Part shown: positions 1 to 10,343 of the stretch, one piece after another | Layout of the letters: each line of letters opens with the position of its first letter | Numbering within the stretch: the first letter of the stretch is position 1 | Assembly (NCBI GenBank): GCA_032622095.1 | Contig: CP136065.1 | Coordinates: forward strand, 38,476,732 to 38,540,731 | DNA from: Siphonodentalium dalli | Lineage: Eukaryota; Mollusca; Scaphopoda; Gadilida; Siphonodentaliidae | Length of the DNA stretch: 64,000 nt | Reading direction: 5' to 3' | Translations under genes and position numbers: made by a program | Notes under the pieces: model-generated | Databases searched by the model: none | Told to the model about the DNA's origin: nothing | Seen by the model: only the letters and a program-made list of their open reading frames with translations

Positions 1-98
1 CTGTATATCTCACTCTGAAGAAATTCTGTTAACGGATCCATCTTTGATAGCAATGCAATGTAACGTTGATCAAATTCGAAAATATTTTTATACATTTG

Positions 99-650
99 AC
101 ACGGGCGTCAATGAAATCACATGTCGCATTGACGTTAAAATTGACAAATGTTTCCTGGCGTTGTGTTTTTTCAGAGACGGATCAGCAATCATATTTTTCT
201 TGATCATTATTGCATAGCGATCAAACAAATGTTTTTAATTTCGTTAGATCATTATCTATTATTTGGCACACATGATTGATATATTTATTACCTCGTTAGG
301 CAAATATGGAATGTTTTTCTAGTTTTTGTTTTTGGAATTGTACATATTTTATACATAAAACTGAACACAAGATTGTTACACGGGCGTCAATGAAATCACA
401 TGTCGCATTGACGTTAAAATTGACAAATGTTTCCTGGCGTTGTGTTTTTTCAGAGACGGATCAGCATTCATATTTTTCTTGATCATTATTGCATAGCGAT
501 CAAACAAATGTTTTTAATTTCGTTAGATCATTATCTATTATTTGGTACACATGATTGATATATTTATTACCTCGTTAGGCAAATATGGAATGTTTTTCTA
601 GTTTTTGTTTTTGGAAATGTACATATTTTATACATAAAACTGAACACAAG
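99..650. repeat. Tandem direct duplication, 273-bp copies, period 279
   Basis: Copy one spans 99-371 and copy two 378-650, separated by 6 bases. They differ at only a few positions that I can see, for example caatcat/cattcat, ggcaca/ggtaca and ggaattg/ggaaatg. No coding potential is evident. A fragment of the same unit reappears inverted at 821-865, so the repeat may be a terminal piece of a larger inverted-repeat element. Family unknown. Confidence 0.9.
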
Positions 651-820
651 AAAACATACTGAACATTTTTCTTCATCATTACAATTGATAACTTTACTTG
701 GTCATCGTTTATGAACGAAGATGAATTCATATGTTAAAATATCTTAATTAATTGCATATACTATCATGAATTTAATCTACATCATATCGAAATGGTGAAA
801 CTAACAGATAATGCACTGAA

Positions 821-865
821 AAGAAACACAACGTCAGGGAGAATTTGTCATTTTAACGTCAAAGT
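821..865 (-). repeat. Inverted fragment of the 99-650 repeat
   Basis: The stretch with ACAACGTCAGGG and TTTTAACGTCAA is the reverse complement, with a few mismatches, of bases 127-171 of the upstream repeat. It lies directly upstream of the ORF starting at 869, so the promoter region of that ORF is repeat-derived. Confidence 0.7.
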
Positions 866-868
866 ATT

Positions 869-1408
869 ATGTGCTTTCTCTACCGCCCGCGCAATCGTGA
901 TATATGTTCAAGACGGATCTTCAGACTTATTCTACATTCAAAGATGACTGCTGTAAACATAACAGATCTTGACGAGATAATGGCCGGTGGGGTATACTGT
1001 AAAGCAGTGTACGGTGAAGAAATATCGCTGTTTTGGAGGGCACTCAGCCTCGGGGTTTACGGGACGACCGATGGATGGATGGTTCTGAGAGATGCGGCAG
1101 TTGACCTGTACTACGCAGAGAGTGACGAACTTGGTGCGTCGGCACAAGATTTACGGCGCACACCACTTTTGGCTGAATCAAGATTGATGGTTGAATTAGC
1201 GGCGACTGTTATACAGCGACCTATCGTCATGTTTGATGCTACCAAAGGCGGCTACAAATCAACACCAAGATTCAAGTCATCAATAACTCTAGTGTGGATC
1301 CCACACGTTTGCCACGAGCATTATTGTGAATGCGAAATATGGATGAGGCGAGGAGACAAATCAATTGAAGTTTTGGCGAACAAAGAAGTTCAATGTGGCG
1401 GATTCTAA
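869..1408 (+). CDS. OTU-like domain protein, probably catalytically dead, intronless
   Basis: This is an open frame of 179 codons. The layout resembles the OTU cysteine-protease fold. Residues 49-60 (GEEISLFWRALS) align with the OTU signature DGNCLFRALS, an LRD segment follows at 73-75, a beta-strand-like RPIVMFDA lies at 117-124, and a C-terminal ITLVWIP...HEHY block (139-152) sits where OTU enzymes carry the catalytic His. The position expected to hold the catalytic Cys is Ser53, so protease activity is doubtful. Known OTU proteins cleave ubiquitin chains, and OTU domains also occur in Helitron and other transposon proteins. The first ATG is at 869 after an in-frame TAA at 854. Met26 at 944 has an A at -3 and may be the real start, since the conserved part begins after it. 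There is no intron. The transcript end is unusual: a histone-type stem-loop begins 20 bases after the stop. Fold assignment is by eye only. Confidence 0.5.
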   Translation: MCFLYRPRNRDICSRRIFRLILHSKMTAVNITDLDEIMAGGVYCKAVYGEEISLFWRALSLGVYGTTDGWMVLRDAAVDLYYAESDELGASAQDLRRTPLLAESRLMVELAATVIQRPIVMFDATKGGYKSTPRFKSSITLVWIPHVCHEHYCECEIWMRRGDKSIEVLANKEVQCGGF

Positions 1409-1419
1409 ACTATAACAAA

Positions 1420-1465
1420 AATAAAACGGCCCTTTTCAGGGCCACCAAATATTCGAAAAGAAAAA
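1420..1465 (+). promoter_or_regulatory. Histone-type mRNA 3'-end signal: stem-loop plus purine-rich downstream element
   Basis: Bases 1428-1443 read GGCCCTTTTCAGGGCC, which is a 6-bp perfect stem with a TTTC loop. It is followed by ACCA and preceded by AAAAC. This matches the metazoan replication-dependent histone stem-loop, whose usual form is GGCTCTTTTCAGAGCC followed by ACC. A purine-rich GAAAAGAAAAA (1455-1465) lies about 12 bases downstream, where the U7-snRNA-binding histone downstream element sits in histone genes. An AATAAA (1420-1425) lies immediately upstream. In histone genes SLBP binds the stem-loop and the transcript is cleaved about 5 nt after it, without polyadenylation. Here the upstream ORF is not a histone. 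Confidence 0.85.
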
Positions 1466-1591
1466 CTCTTGATTGCTAATTGATATTTTCCAAAGTGAGA
1501 TTTTCCTTTTGAAAAAAAATAATTCTAAGTCCATTTTCATTTTTTCGATCAGAAATGTCACATCAATGACAGGAACATCTATCCTCAGGCT

Positions 1592-1862
1592 GGGAACTAT
1601 GGCCCAGTACCCCCCAGACATGGGCACTATGGCCCAGTACCCCCCAGACATGGGCACTATGGCCCAGTACCCCCCAGACATGGGCACTATGGCCCAGTAC
1701 CCCCCAGACATGGGCACTATGGCCCATGGGCCATAGTGCCCATGTCTGGGGGGTACTGGGCCATAGTGCCCATGTCTGGGGGGGTACTGGGCCATAGTGC
1801 CCATGTCTGGGGGGTACTGGGCCATAGTGCCCATGTCTGGGGGGTACTGGGCCATAGTGCCC
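1592..1862. repeat. Palindromic 30-bp minisatellite (head-to-head arrays)
   Basis: About 4.5 copies of a 30-bp unit containing GGCACTATGGCCCAGTACC run from 1592 to 1726. The same array then continues as its own reverse complement to 1862. The symmetry centre is the 12-bp palindrome GGCCCATGGGCC at 1721-1732, with no spacer. One unit in the right arm has an extra G. Because the period is a multiple of three, both strands contain repetitive open frames that I do not regard as genes. Confidence 0.95.
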
Positions 1863-2273
1863 ACCATTACTACTGCCGATGCTAGTTCTATGATGTCGCC
1901 CTATAAATGGAGCCATACATTATCCAACCCCCGATCTCACTGTCAAGCAGCTCTTAATCGCGGGATCAGTTGTGTGATAATAAAAAAACAGCTGGATCTC
2001 GCTTCCTCCGTCTGAATGGCCGCGAGTACTCCAACAGTGCACGAGTCCCAGAGGAATTTAGCCGCAAAATGACAACATATCACCAGCATTATGTCTTCCA
2101 CGATCAACACCACTAACAGTGCACGTCGTTCAGTCCGGCTTTGGTGCGAGGTCATCGAGTCATTCAAAAACCATAACAACAACCCATTCAAACAACCCTA
2201 ACCATATCTGTGACAACTGATATGGCCACTCCAAGCTCCTTCTTTTCATATTCTCAATTCAGAATGATACCTA
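1863..2273. other. No recognised feature
   Basis: Mixed-sequence DNA between the palindromic minisatellite and the next MITE. I see no supported gene, RNA or repeat. Confidence 0.5.
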
Positions 2274-3168
2274 TAGATCATGCCATGAATCTCTACTCTA
2301 GCTAACGCCCGTATAGAGATCATATTCCACTAGTACAAAACCCGGTAACTTTTTGAAGTTTTGACAAATGCAGGGAATCTTATAATGTCGAAAATATAAC
2401 GTGGGGATTATATTTCTTAGTTATTATGTGTTCCTTAACCCTTTACCCAACAAACTGGCCAAAAACGGTCAAATAAAGCTGCAACAGCCTAAATTATCTT
2501 GGGTCTGTCTCAATAAAACCATACAAATATGGATATCATTGGAACCGGCGCCTTGACCACATTGTGATAGTTACAGTTATGCCCTGTGCCAATGCATTCT
2601 CTTATATATGCGAGTCGACCATAGGTCGCCTCGCATATATAAGAGAATGCATTGGCCTAAAAAAATCTTTTTTTAACACTTTTTACAATTTTATAATTTT
2701 TAATGTGTTAAGCCAATGCATTCTCTTATATATGCGAGGCGACCTATGGTCGACTCGCGTATATAAGAGAATGCATTGGCACAGGGCCGTTCTGTTGGGT
2801 AAAGGGTTAATAATGTACTTCAATGTTGGTGAAGATCCCAATTCGAACTTTTACGATTAAATAAATTTCTCAGCGATTTTGCTTTGCGTCGCTACCATTA
2901 TGGAATTTCTCCTGGCTAATTAATTAATTGTTTATTGCGATATCGGCTCACAAATACCACGGAAAAGCATGCAATTTTGAATTGGCCCATTCACATACAG
3001 TGCGTACATTATTAAGTAACAGATAGTAACTAAGAAATATATCCCCCGCATTCATTTTTCAACTGTATAAGGTTCCCTGTCAAAACTTCAAAAAGTTCCA
3101 AGGTTTTGTACTAGCAGAATATGATCTCTACGGGCGTTAGGAAAAATAGAGATTCATGGCATGATCTA
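2274..3168. mobile_element. Mutator-like MITE with long TIRs (family M), copy 1
   Basis: The left end TAGATCATGCCATGAATCTC and the following ~110 bases recur as the reverse complement at the right end (to 3168, ...GGCATGATCTA). The ends share CTAACGCCCGTAGAGATCAT and TTTTTGAAGTTTTGACA. Flanks AATGATACC (2263-2271) and AATTATACC (3169-3177) match at 8 of 9 bases. Another copy (39954-42180) has a perfect 9-bp duplication, so Mutator-type transposition is likely. A TTAA MITE is inserted inside at 2435-2810. No transposase is present. Confidence 0.8.
2435..2810. mobile_element. piggyBac-type TTAA MITE (family T1), copy 1, nested
   Basis: Ends are TTAACCCTTTACCCAACA and its exact reverse complement (2793-2810). 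The outer TTAA is the presumed target duplication and CCCTTTACCC the true terminus. Inside are two stem-loops of about 30 bp built on AATGCATTCTCTTATATATG, arranged so that the element as a whole is also roughly palindromic. Paralogous copies of the host repeat at 25534 and 41810 carry a single TTAA at the same point, so they act as empty sites. No ORF; non-autonomous. Confidence 0.9.
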
Positions 3169-3240
3169 AATTATACCGTATTATTATTGTATCCTTACCG
3201 GTGAGCTATCTCTTCCCATCAACATTTTCAGCAGCAATAT

Positions 3241-3271
3241 CAACAACAACAACAACAACAACAACAACAAC
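3241..3271 (+). repeat. (CAA)n microsatellite
   Basis: Ten uninterrupted CAA units. Confidence 0.97.
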
Positions 3272-4305
3272 TCACAATTATATGAAACTATTTTCGATCG
3301 TGATGCGTTATTATTATTTCGATAAATTAAAATAGAAACAAAATACCCACTGTATGTCTCACTTATAGGTAATTAACAGATAACTTATTATTAACACGTC
3401 CCTAGTGAACAGAAATCTATTGGACGTCTTTGCGACTCAAAGTTAATACTCTAGCTACATCACTGAACCAACATACATAAACGAGAGGAAGAGATACACC
3501 ACCGTCAGCTATATGTAGCCAACATATTTCTACCTATGTTCTATACAAAATAACCATAATGAAGGATCTCTCTCAGTGACGTTGTCATGCATAGGTCTCC
3601 ATTGGTAGTGTCCTATACTTGGAATTCCCACGGCGCCCGCGTCCCGGCTACTACACTGAACAGACTATCGACGTGTTAGCAATTTCTTTAGTATATTCAT
3701 TGATGAGTAGTTTCCTTACACAGGGATTCTGAGACATTAAAAACAAGTATTATATTAATTTTAGAAGGTCACAGCTGGATTTTCGAGGAAATAACACCAA
3801 GTTTTGGGAAAATGGCTTCAAAAACACTATTTTTCAAAATATCAAATTTATTGACAGCACTACCCCTTCCTTAGATAATAATATTCATCACTAACATGCA
3901 TACGATATGAAGTAAGACATGTTTGAAAAAATCGAACTCAAAATTTAAAACCTGATTGATTTCTTAAACATGTCAATGTCCCAGTTCAGCGAACTTTATA
4001 CCAAGAACAAACATATGTTGTGGCCACTCTGGTGAACGACAAGGAACAGTGATAAATCATTCCTGAACCATCACCATGGTGCGTGGTGCATTTTTTACGA
4101 ACGATCTGGCACCACCGGGACCCTAGAAGGACAATGACATTAAATCGTCGAATACAAGTATTGAATGTGCAATATGACATCACAGAAACTCTCAAATCCC
4201 AGTGCACTGTTCTGTTCACTTGACTGATGAAGTCAGTCACATGATTGAAGATAACAATCTATCTGGATTTATTTGATCTGCGGGTGTCAAGTGTTACCGG
4301 TAAGC
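3272..4305. other. No recognised feature
   Basis: About 1 kb of AT-rich mixed sequence. Short open frames show no recognisable protein. I see no tRNA, repeat array or splice-supported exon. Confidence 0.5.
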
Positions 4306-5766
4306 AGGCCTAGGAACCTACGTCGCTAATGTAATTTACAAACCGTCTCTTCACACGTGCAGTAGTTGGAACCTGCGTCACTAATGTAATATCCAAACCG
4401 TAGATTCAGACGTTCAGGGTCAGGTACCTACGTCACTAATGTAATCTCTAAACCGTCTCTTCAGACGTGCATGATCAGGAACATTAGTCACTAATGTAAT
4501 CTCTAAACCGTCTCTTCAGAAGTGCATGGTCAGGAACCTACGACACTAATGTAATCTCTAAACCGTCTCTTCTGACGTGCAGGGTCAGGTACCTACGTCA
4601 CTAATGTAATCTCTAAACCATCTCTTCAGACATTCAGGCTCAGGTGCCTAAGTCACTAATGTAATCTCTAAACCGTCTCTTCAGACGTGCAGCAGCAGGA
4701 ACCTGTGACCGCAATGAAATCTCTAAACCGTCTCTTCAGACGTGCAGCAGCAGGAACCTACGTCACTAATGTGATCTCTAAACCATCTCTTCCGACGTGC
4801 AGGGCTCTCTAAACCGTCTCTTCAGACGTGCGTGGTCAGGAACCGACGTCACTAATGTAATCTCTAAACCGTCTCTTCAGACGTGTAGGATCAGGTACCT
4901 ACGTCACTAATGTAATCTATAAGCCGTCTCTTCAGACGTGCAGGGTCAGGTACCTACGTCACTAATGTAATCTCTAAACCGTCTCTTCAGACGTGCGTGG
5001 TCAGGAACCGACGTCACTAATGTAATCTCTAAACCGTCTCTTCAGACGTGTAGGATCAGGTACCTACGTCACTAATGTAATCTATAAGCCGTCTCTTCAG
5101 ACGTGCATGGTCAGGTACCTACGTCACTAATGTAATATCTAAACAGTCTATTCAGACGTGCAGGGTCGGGAACAAGTCACTAATGTAATCTCTAAAACGT
5201 CTCTTCAGACGTGCAGGGTCAGGAACCTACTTCACTAATGTAATCTCTAAACCGTCTCGTCAGACGTGCGTGGTCAGGAACCGACGTCACTAATGTAATC
5301 TCTAAACCGTCTCTTCAGACGTGTAGGATCAGGTACATACGTCACTAATGTAATCTATAAGCCGTCTCTTCAGACGTGCAGGGTCAGGTACCTACGTCAC
5401 TAATGTAATCTCTAAACCGTCTCTTCAGACGTGAAGGGTCAGGAACCTAAGTCACTAATGTAATCTCTAAACCGTCTCTTCAGACGTGCAGGGTCAGGAA
5501 CCTAAGTCACTAATGTAATCTATAAACCGTCTCTTCAGACGTTCAGGGTTAGGAACCTACGTCACTAATTTAATCTCTAAACCGTCTCTTCAGACGTGCA
5601 GGGTCAGGAACCTACGTCACTAATTTAATCTCTAAACCGTCTCTTCAGACGTGCATGGTCAGGAACCTACGTGTTTTAATTGTAATCTCTAAACCGTCTC
5701 TTCAGACGTTCAGGGTTAGGAACCTACGTCACTAATTTAATCTCTAAACCGTCTCTTCAGACGTGC
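4306..5766 (+). repeat. 55-bp satellite array, about 26 units
   Basis: The unit can be read as TAATGTAATCTCTAAACC, then GTCTCTTCAGAC, then GTGCAGGGTCAGGAACC, then TACGTCAC. Each unit carries the inverted repeat GTCT..AGAC and a CRE-like ACGTCA. Units vary at a few sites (gtgcagggtcagg / gtgtaggatcagg / gtgcgtggtcagg). A three-unit block beginning with GCGTGGTCAGGAACCGACG starts near 4829, 4994 and 5267, showing higher-order organisation. No coding role. Confidence 0.95.
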
Positions 5767-6030
5767 GGAAAACTGCTTTTTTCATGCAGTGGATGAGCTA
5801 GATATTTGTTGCAGGAGTTATTTTTCTCACGAGTTAAAGAGAATATGTGCATTTTACGAACATCTATTAAATGGCTGAGGTGTGTTTAATGTTCAAAATC
5901 GAGAACAATCGATACCTATTTTCCTTGTAAAATTCATTTATAAATATGAGTTTTTAACGATTACTGATTTTATTGTGAATTACGAATGTCCACAGCTCAT
6001 GTACTAGTTTATCATGTCAATCAAACGTTT
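5767..6030. other. No recognised feature
   Basis: AT-rich spacer between the 55-bp array and the next MITE; nothing supported. Confidence 0.5.
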
Positions 6031-6495
6031 ATATGTGACCCGCCATATCAAATCCAGTCGGAAGTCGGGATTTTTTTACCCTGTGCCAATGCATTCTCTT
6101 ATATATGCGAGTCGACCATAGGTCGCCTCGCATATATAAGAGAATGCATTGGCCTAACAATTTTTTACAATTTTAATAATTTTTTCTTGTATTCTTTAAC
6201 AATTTTATAATTTCACCCATACAGAGCCCCAGACAAACATGAGCAGACGACACTCTTCTATATGCTTCTATATATGTGTGGGGCTCCCTGCAGGGTAATG
6301 GATTTTTTAAATTTTATTTCCTAAAAATTGTAAGAAACATTTATTTAAAAAAAATGATAAAAAATTGTTAGGCCAATGCATTCTCTTATATATGCGAGGC
6401 GACCTATGGTCGACTCGCATATATAAGAGAATGCATTGGCACAGGGTAAAAAAAATCCCGACTTCCGACTGGATTTGATATGGCGGGTCACATAT
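6031..6495. mobile_element. MITE family T2 (GTGACCCGCC ends), copy 1
   Basis: Termini are ATATGTGACCCGCCATATC and its reverse complement, with the inverted repeat continuing through AATCCAGTCGGAAGTCGGGA. Internally it carries the same pair of AATGCATTCTCTTATATATG hairpins as family T1. A further central hairpin pairs AGAGCCCC with GGGGCTC. The copy at 24757-25215 is almost identical. A target duplication is not clear because both copies are flanked by TA-rich sequence. Confidence 0.88.
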
Positions 6496-6540
6496 ATGTT
6501 TTAAACAAATTTAAAATCAAAACCGCTTTGGGTTAGAGAC

Positions 6541-6562
6541 TTGATTAGTGACGTAGGTTCTT
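6541..6562 (-). repeat. Isolated inverted remnant of the 55-bp satellite
   Basis: TTGATTAGTGACGTAGGTTC is the reverse complement of the satellite junction GAACCTACGTCACTAAT. It lies 0.8 kb beyond the array, on the other side of the T2 MITE. Confidence 0.6.
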
Positions 6563-6597
6563 GGTTCTGTTTGGTATCATTTAGTTGTTTAAATGTT

Positions 6598-6720
6598 TTG
6601 TGCATCATGTGGCTCAGTCGGTAAGACACATGCCACATTAGGCTAACATATAAGTCGCCCAGTGATGGTGAAGATGCATGGTTCGAATTCCGATAATGGC
6701 GGATTTACGATCTACGCACA
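6598..6720 (+). mobile_element. Possible tRNA-derived SINE head
   Basis: TGGCTCAGTCGG (6610-6621) fits the Pol III A box of tRNAs. GGTTCGAATTCC (6680-6691) is close to the B-box consensus GGTTCGANNCC. Their spacing is somewhat long for a tRNA gene and no acceptor stem can be drawn, so a degenerate SINE head is more likely than a functional tRNA. No poly(A) or tail repeat is obvious. Confidence 0.4.
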
Positions 6721-6758
6721 TGGAAGGATATACCTTATCATTCGTGTATAAGTTTAAG

Positions 6759-6968
6759 CACTAACTCGTGAACATATTGGATATATCCAGCCCAGTTCCG
6801 TGTTTTTAGTGCTACAGGTCAAAGTTCTGGAGTAGCATTTCCACATATGGAGATTTAGAATATTCATGACTTACATGTATGGAAATGCTACTCCAGAACT
6901 TTGACATGATTGTAGCACTAAAGCCACGGGACGGGGCTTGATGGATCCAATATGGCCGCGACTCAGTG
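6759..6968. mobile_element. Full-length hairpin MITE (family H), copy 1
   Basis: The left half (CACTAACTCG... CAGCCCAGTTCCGTG... AAAGTTCTGGAGTAGCATT) is mirrored by the right half up to ...CGACTCAGTG. Almost the whole element is an inverted repeat around about 6866. Other copies are at 12239-12440 and 48843-49079. No ORF; target duplication not resolved. Confidence 0.85.
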
Positions 6969-8220
6969 AAAATGCGTGTTGGTCATGGATGGAAGTTTGA
7001 CAGCTGCTATTCGTAGTCGGCGGTCACCACGCGCAGAAGAGTGATTTCTCCGTCGTGATAAGCAAGGCCTAGCGGCTGAATCTGCGATAAACCACAATGA
7101 ACCATTTAACCAAGTTTATCAAAGTGTGGTTATTTAGTATTTAAACATAACGTCCATGTATGTTTGTCGAAATGGAGGTTTGGCGTAGCTTTGTAGATAT
7201 ATTATGTATATGCTGCATACAATCATTGCATGAATGGGGATATATTATGTTCTTTTTACGATTATTGGTCCAGCAGGTTTGAAGTTGTAAAAGAAAGCTT
7301 TAACTCTTTACGAACAAATTTTATCGATATGAATGTAAAAAAATGACATGCAAGGCAGATGCCATTCTGCCACATGAATAAATTAATGATTCTATATCTG
7401 CATGATTTGATACCCAATTCGATTTCCTAACACAATTACGCATAACGCGTTTGAATATTAATATGGCGACATAATAGAGGCAGCATATATTGTATTTATT
7501 GTTTTTGTTGAAACTATATATAATCTAAAATTGTTGTCTCACATTCAATTGTGTGATTTAATCGCTCTTAAATCCTATATATATATCATTTACATCTAAA
7601 TATTAACTCCGATCATTGTTATATTCCTCATAAACATGCGAGATTTGCGATCTAAAACTAGGAAAATTTGTGCCGATTGTTAACACGCGAATCGCAATTT
7701 ACAGCATATTAAAAACCAAACTGAAGCCCATGGAACAAGTTTGAATGAAATAGATGTTGTATTTTCTTCAAAATTTTACGATTCTCGAGTCTGTAAATGC
7801 GTAGAAAAGCCACGCAACTAAATTTCACATAAGTAATGGCCTAATGGGTGTTTTCGAAGCTGCAGTGTTTTGGCTGAATTTTGATGAAAAAAAATACAGA
7901 TGTTTTCCTCCTTGTCACATGCATGAAAGCACTATAACGTGTACATAGATTATACTGCCGAGGAACATATTCCTTTCAGTGATTTTAATTTACTGCTAAC
8001 AATGCCGTTTTATTACAAGATGGTCTCATATTCCGTATTATATCCTTAAACTGGATAATTTTAGGCCGGATTCCATGGTGAGGGGTGCATGATGCTCTCA
8101 TAAACCCAAAAAACCACACATCTTCAACCTACGTAAACGCCAGCGCGACCGAGATTCCCAGATGCCTGAACGAATTATCATCGATCAGGTTGTATTCGAA
8201 GTCCTCGAACCATATGAAAC
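6969..8220. other. No recognised feature
   Basis: About 1.25 kb of AT-rich sequence with no persuasive open frame, tandem array or inverted repeat. Confidence 0.5.
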
Positions 8221-8245
8221 ATATATATATATATATATATATATA
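8221..8245. repeat. (AT)n microsatellite
   Basis: Twelve AT dinucleotides in a row plus one base. Confidence 0.97.
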
Positions 8246-10343
8246 GTGCTCACGTACGGCTTCTTTACATTATAGACTGGTTGCCTCTCCATTACCGCGC
8301 GAACGCGACGCTCCAAATCTCGGATTGGAAAGGCAAATGTCAGTGAAGCTTATTTCATATCAGCTTCTATCGTCTGCTTTGATTAATTGCGTCGGGAGAC
8401 AGAAGTGGGATTGGAACCTTATAAAGAATGCGCACGAAGGAGACTGTCTTTGGGGAGGCCCATCAACGGCGCGGTCTTGAGTGCTCCTGATTCACAGTAG
8501 AGTGTTCCATGCATTAGTACAACAACTGCAGACACATGTGTCACTTTTTCACTAATGCAAGCTCATCGTGATTAGAACCGGCACCTGATCATTATAATGG
8601 GTTGTCCAGGGCTGATGCCCGATAGGCGGACGCTCGCCCATTCGAAACGATGGTCAGTCAAACATAAATCATATCCCCATTTAACGCGCCAATTAACGTC
8701 CAGTGAAATGAGTCATATAACGGTCATACATATATATACCGATAATTTGGATTTATAACATATATATACACAAAAGATAACCTGAAGTGGCAGAAGGTGA
8801 GGCCATGCAATTAATTTTATCTTTAGACCAATTTTTTCGAAATCCAAACAATTTGCACTACAAAATAAAACAAAATTAATTATATCATGTTACACTCATT
8901 AGCTGACCACAGCATGCCACAACTCCCCAATATTTGTTATTTAAATGGCGAAAACCTCCCTTTGGTCATTAAAGATATATTCCTATTTCGTCTAACGAAA
9001 GCCGATTCAAATGTCATTTTTTTTTACATTCCTAATGCAACTGGTGCCTCTTTAATTATATATATGCATGCATGATGTGCTAAAGAGCTGCCTGTAACGT
9101 TGCGACAAATTTTCATTGACGTAAATATCACCTATTATGTTCATGCCATTGGCAGAAGAGCACCACGGAACAATTGCACCATATCGCTCTCAAATTTCAG
9201 TGTCTGCAGATTTGTGTGACCGGATTCAGCTTATACATCGTATCCATGTACCTGCATGTATAAGGGATTAGCCCTCTCGTAGGTGAAGCATTTGTTTTGT
9301 TTTGTTTTTTGTTTGTTTTTTTGGGTGAAGCATTTTACTGGCTTTATAAAATTGAACCACCGTCTTTCCCTGAACCTACAACTTTGCCAGGTTTATTTTC
9401 AATAATATTTTGTACTTTGTTCATCTTTTGACTTTCCTCTAGTGATCTTTAGCGAAATAACGGGCATCTTATAGAATTATATCTCGCTACCGAACATTCT
9501 AAAACATAACAAGTGGGTTAATTTCATTCATTACCTTTCTCTTGACAGCTGACCTTTAACATCAAGCAAGACGATAAGTAAACGATCGCACATTGACCCA
9601 CATGCACCGATCTATACCAAGTGTAAATATTTTTAAATGTTTAAGCGGCGCAGGCAAGAATCCACGTACTCTAATCAAGTGAGTACGCAGACCATTACAA
9701 ATTGGTAGGAATCCTATCAACCGGATACGAGGATGCGTTATCGAGTTGTTTGCACTTATACCCCCTAATTATCCAATCGATGCCATTCATTTAATGGTGG
9801 TCAGTGGAGAATGCCTCGAACTGACCAGCGATTACTATATACTTGTGTCCTTCATCGAAGGCTCATGATTAGTATGCCGGAATGATTATGGGCTATGTTG
9901 ATTACTATCATTAACAACCTGATGACAGAAAGTGTTTGCAATAATTGTAATTTACTTCTAGTAGCAACGCTGCCATTGAGTCGAAATTTGAATAATATTG
10001 TGCGATAATAGAAAACAAATAGTATGTATACTGATTGGCCGGATTCTTCATCTCCTGTTTAATCCTCCGAGTTTAAACCGGGTTTAAACCTACATTGATG
10101 GTCCAGTCAAACGGATCTTAGTGGGCGTTTGTGGTCGTTCAGTCGCTGGCTGATTAAGCTGCTTTCATCCGCACGTATGTCCGTTTCACGGATGCGTTTT
10201 ACGGATGCGTTTTACGCAATGCGTTTCTACCTTTCACATATATCCGTTTCTCCGTCCGAATTACGGATGCGTTACCAGTTCCTTTACTTCGATTTGTAAA
10301 ATATAAAATACACTTATAGGGCGAGCAATAATATTAAGTTATT
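8246..10343. other. No recognised feature
   Basis: About 2.1 kb. A T-rich (TTTTG)n-like run lies near 9295-9322. The 10180-10275 part repeats short ACGGATGCG-type motifs that recur near 11640-11760, so a decayed repeat may span this area. No supported gene. Confidence 0.45.

Noticed and set aside
4306-5766. CRISPR array
   Set aside because: Units are contiguous satellites without unique spacers and the DNA is clearly eukaryotic.
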